Source of the DNA: Halorubrum sp. 2020YC2
Lineage (GTDB): Archaea > Halobacteriota > Halobacteria > Halobacteriales > Haloferacaceae
Assembly (NCBI RefSeq): GCF_018623055.1
Contig: NZ_CP076019.1
Location: 310,001-374,000, forward strand
Direction: 5' to 3'
Length of the DNA: 64,000 bases
The translations under genes were made by a program, and so were the position numbers. The notes beneath the pieces are model-generated. The model did no database searches. It worked only from the letters and a program-made list of their open reading frames with translations, and was not told where the DNA came from. Within the stretch, counting starts at the first letter, position 1. The number at the start of each line of letters is the position of its first letter. Positions 60,941 through 64,000 of this stretch are shown piece by piece.

Positions 60941-61561
60941 CTACGGCTCAGCCTCTAGCTCCGAGACGACCTCGGACAGCGGCGTCTCCGTCACGTCGAC
61001 GAAGCGCCCGCCCGCGGCGACGATCCCGCCGTCAGTCTCCGGGTCGTCCCCGACGTGGACGAGCGCCGGCGTGGACGTGTCGAGCGCCTCCGCCGCGGCC
61101 TCGAACGCGGAGGGGTGCGGCTTGCGCCAGCCGCAGCCGACGCTCGTCGTGACCGCGTCGAACTCGCCGCGGAGCCCCGCGCGGATCAGGGTCCGCGGGA
61201 CGAGTTCGGGGACGGCGCAGTTCGAGAGCAGCCCGACCGCCCCGCGCTCGCCCGCGCCGCGGACCGCCTCCAGCGCGCCGTCGCGCCGGGTGACGTCGGG
61301 GTCGAACGCCGCGATCACGGCGTGTCTGGCGACGTTCTGGTCCGCGTCGACGCCGCGGGAGTCGAGCGCGCGCGAGACGTGCGCCGGGAGGGGGACCTCC
61401 GCGCCGGCGGGTGCCTCGACGTGTCGTTCCCCGTACGCGACGTGCCAGTCGTCGGGGACCGCCACGTCGCGGGACTCCAGTTCGCGCGCGACCGCTTCCG
61501 CCGGGTCGGACGGGTACTCGACGTCGACGAGGGTCCCGAAGAGATCGAAGGTGACTGCCAC
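60941..61561 (-). CDS. HAD-family hydrolase
   Basis: The 206-residue protein has the HAD motifs TFDLFGTLVD, LLSNCAV, CGWRKPHPSAF and HVGDDPETDGG. The cap is small. It resembles haloacid-dehalogenase/phosphatase types. GTG start at 61561. The substrate is unknown. Confidence 0.88.
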   Translation of the reverse strand: MAVTFDLFGTLVDVEYPSDPAEAVARELESRDVAVPDDWHVAYGERHVEAPAGAEVPLPAHVSRALDSRGVDADQNVARHAVIAAFDPDVTRRDGALEAVRGAGERGAVGLLSNCAVPELVPRTLIRAGLRGEFDAVTTSVGCGWRKPHPSAFEAAAEALDTSTPALVHVGDDPETDGGIVAAGGRFVDVTETPLSEVVSELEAEP

Positions 61562-61649
61562 GATACCCCAGTTAGGGACAAACCCGGATTGAAGCTGTCG
61601 GTCGCGAGGAAGCCCCCGAGGACGGTCACGCGCGGGGCGCCGCGTCGGG

Positions 61650-62132
61650 TCAGAACAGCGAGCCGAAGTGGAGCGTAAAGAGGCGGTAGAGACCGGTCAC
61701 CCACGCGCACAGCCACAGCACCATGAAGCCGGCGACGCCGGCGCGGAGCCGCTTGCGCCAGTGGCTCATGTCCTCGTGGATCTCGTCGATGTCGACGTCC
61801 GGGTCCTCGTACGCGTCGGCGTTGCGCTTCGCCTGGAAGATCCGGACGATCCCGGTGAGCGCGAACGCCAAGAGGGCGTACGCCTGGACCCCGAAGAAGG
61901 CGTGGAGGATCGCCATCCCCGTCAGCTGGTCGAGGACGCGCGGGATCATCCACCCGACGATGGGGACCGTCGTGAGCACCAGCCCCGCGACGATGTACCG
62001 GAGGTGCCGCATCAGCACGTTCCACGACACCGTCTCGGCGTCGATCATGATCCAGGCGCCGTACAGGAGGAACGGGAGACTCGTCGTCACGGACACCCCG
62101 GCGAGCGCCGCGATGACCGACTCGTCGACCAT
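61650..62132 (-). CDS. Four-helix membrane protein (DUF7321-like)
   Basis: The 160-residue protein has about four membrane helices and a cytosolic loop (AKRNADAYEDPDVDIDEIHE). Families named DUF7318, 7319 and 7321 accompany haloarchaeal halocyanin/cytochrome bc genes; this resembles the last by layout and place, from memory. A GCTTTACG box ~27 bases upstream supports the ATG at 62132. Confidence 0.75.
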   Translation of the reverse strand: MVDESVIAALAGVSVTTSLPFLLYGAWIMIDAETVSWNVLMRHLRYIVAGLVLTTVPIVGWMIPRVLDQLTGMAILHAFFGVQAYALLAFALTGIVRIFQAKRNADAYEDPDVDIDEIHEDMSHWRKRLRAGVAGFMVLWLCAWVTGLYRLFTLHFGSLF

Positions 62133-62266
62133 GCGGCCGGTACGTGCTCGGACGCGTAAAGCCCCGCGATCCGCGTCCGGCGACGCGGTCTCGATCCGTC
62201 CGGTTCCCCTTCTCGGTCGCCGGGCGCGGACGAAAACAGTTAGCGTCAGGAGCACGTACCGCCGAG

Positions 62267-63154
62267 ATGATGGAGGACACCTCGACGCGGTCGGAGTCGG
62301 AGTCGCCGCCGGAGGAGCCGGCCGATCCGGCGTCCGACGGGCCGAGAGACCCGGATCCGGAGACCGACGGCGACGGGTCGGGGGTGACTGACGGCGAGGG
62401 CGCTTCCGACGACGAGACCGACATCGAGGCCCTCCGCGAGCGCGTCGAGGCGGAGTACGACTTCGACGACTTCGGGCCCTCCGACATGGCGCAGATGAGC
62501 GCGGAGGAGTGGGACGCCGCCTTCGATCCCGACACGTGGATCACCGGCGACCGACTCTTAGACCGCGTCGACGCCGAACTGAAGTCGCGGATCGCGACCC
62601 GCGACGTGTTCGGCGTCTTAGAGCGCGTCCGCGAGGACGGCGAGGAGCGCATCCTCGTCTACTCGGACGAGGGGTACGCGATCATCCGCCCCTCCGGCGA
62701 GGTCCGCGGCGAGGGGACGGTGCTCCGGGACATCGAACCCGTCGTCGCGCTCGCGGCGATGGACTCGTACGAGGTGCCCGAGCCGCCGGACGACTGGTCG
62801 CTCCCGCACCCGGACGACGTCCCGAACGGGTCCGGCGAGTTCGGCAACCTCGTGATACAGGCCGTCGCGGCGGTTCAGGTGCTCGCCGGGGCCGCCCTCC
62901 TCGTCGCGAGCGCCGTGGCCGACCTCGGCACCATCGTCGCGCCGGCGATGGGGGTCGTCTTCCTCCTCGTCGGCGCCTTCCTGTTCGCGATGGTGGCGAA
63001 CGCGCGGCTCTCCGACCGGTTCCGCTCGGAGGAGTACCGGGACCGACTGCGCGCGCTCCGCGAGGCCAAGGAGCGGCCCGAGTTCGTCCCGGTCGAAGAC
63101 GGCGTCGTGACGGACGGCGACGCCGCCGAAACGGCCCGCGGCCGCGACGAGTAA
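62267..63154 (+). CDS. Acidic protein with two C-terminal helices (DUF7319-like)
   Basis: The 295-residue protein has an acidic, Pro/Ser-rich head (~1-60), a soluble domain with MSAEEWDAAFDPDTWITGDR and ILVYSDEGYAIIRPSGEVRG, then two membrane helices (~205-255) and a charged tail. Two ATGs (62267 and 62270) are adjacent. It lies next to halocyanin and may assist the cytochrome bc complex; that is context only. Confidence 0.75.
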   Translation: MMEDTSTRSESESPPEEPADPASDGPRDPDPETDGDGSGVTDGEGASDDETDIEALRERVEAEYDFDDFGPSDMAQMSAEEWDAAFDPDTWITGDRLLDRVDAELKSRIATRDVFGVLERVREDGEERILVYSDEGYAIIRPSGEVRGEGTVLRDIEPVVALAAMDSYEVPEPPDDWSLPHPDDVPNGSGEFGNLVIQAVAAVQVLAGAALLVASAVADLGTIVAPAMGVVFLLVGAFLFAMVANARLSDRFRSEEYRDRLRALREAKERPEFVPVEDGVVTDGDAAETARGRDE

Positions 63155-63250
63155 TTCCTCCGATTTCACGGGTCTCAGCCCCCGATACTCCCTCCCCGTC
63201 GGCGGTTTCAGTCGGTGGGTTTAAGCGGACCCCGTCCTGAGGGAAACTGT

Positions 63251-63901
63251 ATGAAAAGGCGGGACTTCGTGCGGACGGCCGGCGGCGCGACCGCCGCCGT
63301 CGCGGCCTCCGCCGGGGCGACCGGAACGGCGGCTGCACAGGAGGTACAGCCCGACTGGCCGAGCGGGGCGGCCGACGGGAACGTCGGGTCGTACACCGAC
63401 GCCCGCGGCCAGGACGAGGTGACCATCTCGGTCGGCGCCGGCAGCGACGGCCTCGCGTTCGACCCGACCCTCGTGTGGGTCGACGAGGGGACGACCGTCG
63501 TCTGGGAGTGGACCGGAAACGGCGGGGACCACAACGTCCAGACGGTCGACGACGGCGGTCCGGCCGCCCTCGACAGCGGCAATCCCGTCGGAGAGGAGGG
63601 GTACACCTACGAGTACGAGACATCCGGCGAGGACGCCGGCATCACCCACTACCACTGCGTGCCTCACACCGCGGTCGGCATGCACGGCGGCATCGCCGTC
63701 GGTGAAGACGTCGCCACCGTCGAGGTCGGCGGCGGCGCTAGCACCGGGTGGCCAGAGGACATCGCGAAGGTGGGCGTCCCGCTCCACGCCCACTGGGTCG
63801 GCATCTCCGCGATCCTCGGCATCGGGATGACGTTCGTGTTCACGTTCTACATGCTCAAGTACGGCGAGTCGGCTCACACCGGTCACGGGGGTGCCAGATG
63901 A
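63251..63901 (+). CDS. Halocyanin-type blue copper protein, membrane-anchored
   Basis: The 216-residue protein has a Tat signal (MKRRDFVRTAGGATAAVAAS) and a cupredoxin domain with Cu ligands in GDHNVQ (His), HYHCVPH (Cys, His) and GMHGGI (Met). A C-terminal membrane helix follows (GISAILGIGMTFVFTFYML). It carries electrons outside the membrane, probably from the cytochrome bc complex encoded beyond the window. The stop overlaps the next start (ATGA). Confidence 0.93.
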   Translation: MKRRDFVRTAGGATAAVAASAGATGTAAAQEVQPDWPSGAADGNVGSYTDARGQDEVTISVGAGSDGLAFDPTLVWVDEGTTVVWEWTGNGGDHNVQTVDDGGPAALDSGNPVGEEGYTYEYETSGEDAGITHYHCVPHTAVGMHGGIAVGEDVATVEVGGGASTGWPEDIAKVGVPLHAHWVGISAILGIGMTFVFTFYMLKYGESAHTGHGGAR

Positions 63902-64000
63902 GCTCCGGCAACTCCTCGTACGGCGACATCCATCGGTACGAGCCGGCCCGCGAGAGCACGGCGGCCGCGATCGCGATCGTCCTCCTCACCGTCATCGAGG
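63898..64000 (+). CDS. Start of a membrane protein (DUF7318-like), cut by the window end
   Basis: Thirty-four residues are visible: MSSGNSSYGDIHRYEPARES and then a membrane helix AAAIAIVLLTVIE. It is co-translated with halocyanin and resembles DUF7318 of haloarchaeal cytochrome bc operons. Confidence 0.7.
   Translation, partial: MSSGNSSYGDIHRYEPARESTAAAIAIVLLTVIE

Noticed and set aside
1-64000. tRNA or rRNA genes
   Set aside because: I looked for T-loop and acceptor patterns such as GGTTCGAATCC and saw none with a matching cloverleaf.

Overview
The window is a piece of a haloarchaeal chromosome, most likely from a Halorubrum-type organism. GC is very high, the proteins are strongly acidic, and the proton-pump rhodopsin is close to the archaerhodopsins known from Halorubrum. 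Many genes have a TATA-like element about 26-28 bases before the start codon and no Shine-Dalgarno site, the haloarchaeal leaderless pattern. I used that spacing to choose many starts. I found no tRNA, rRNA or CRISPR array.

Layout. 1-2.9 kb: the end of a large secreted beta-helix surface protein. 3.2-6.3 kb: an unknown gene with an apparent ATC start, a winged-helix membrane regulator, and a ParA/MinD-like ATPase with a co-translated partner. 6.8-16.5 kb: rhodanese/metallo-beta-lactamase protein, endonuclease V with a rhomboid protease, aroD, TFB, a corrinoid-type binding protein with an ITPase-like protein, two HTH proteins and an SPFH protein. 17-25 kb: a light-response locus holding bat, a CDC48-like AAA ATPase, a small membrane protein, archaerhodopsin with a candidate Bat box, and brp/blh for retinal synthesis, followed by a CDP-alcohol phosphatidyltransferase. 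25-32 kb: proteasome beta, a UDG-like protein, an asparagine-synthase-like/PHP pair and an NhaC antiporter. 32-35 kb: the rps15 / RecJ-like / pcc1 / rps3ae operon. 36-42 kb: rpoL, a glycosyltransferase and the RPA operon (rpa, rpap, rpe). 42-46 kb: thiolase with its OB-fold partner, then sensory rhodopsin I and its transducer HtrI, which carries a frameshift. 46-54 kb: mutL and a complete carbohydrate ABC importer. 54-61 kb: a glutathionyl-hydroquinone-reductase-like protein, FAD oxidoreductase, Hsp20, radical SAM and hydrolases. 62-64 kb: halocyanin and small membrane proteins of the type found beside haloarchaeal cytochrome bc operons.

The most striking feature is not a protein. Seven gaps between genes (near 6.5, 10.6, 29.8, 35.3, 48.9, 54.1 and 55.5 kb) carry one element of about 300 bases, four on the plus and three on the minus strand. 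The six fuller copies share a multi-hairpin fold whose stems differ in sequence but keep their pairing: one stem position is C-G, T-A or G-C in different copies. They also share a GGG/GGG internal loop next to a CAAAG/CTTTG helix, a GA/GA internal loop in the first hairpin, and TATA-like sequence at one or both ends. Three copies end in tandem 57-base units. This fits a multicopy structured RNA or a non-autonomous mobile element with strong secondary structure; I do not recognise it as a described family.

The photobiology genes fit together. Brp makes retinal for archaerhodopsin (light-driven proton export) and for SRI (phototaxis through HtrI), and Bat with its upstream box would control the pump. 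Two sensing residues in Bat are replaced (receiver Asp to Glu, LOV-type Cys to Pro).
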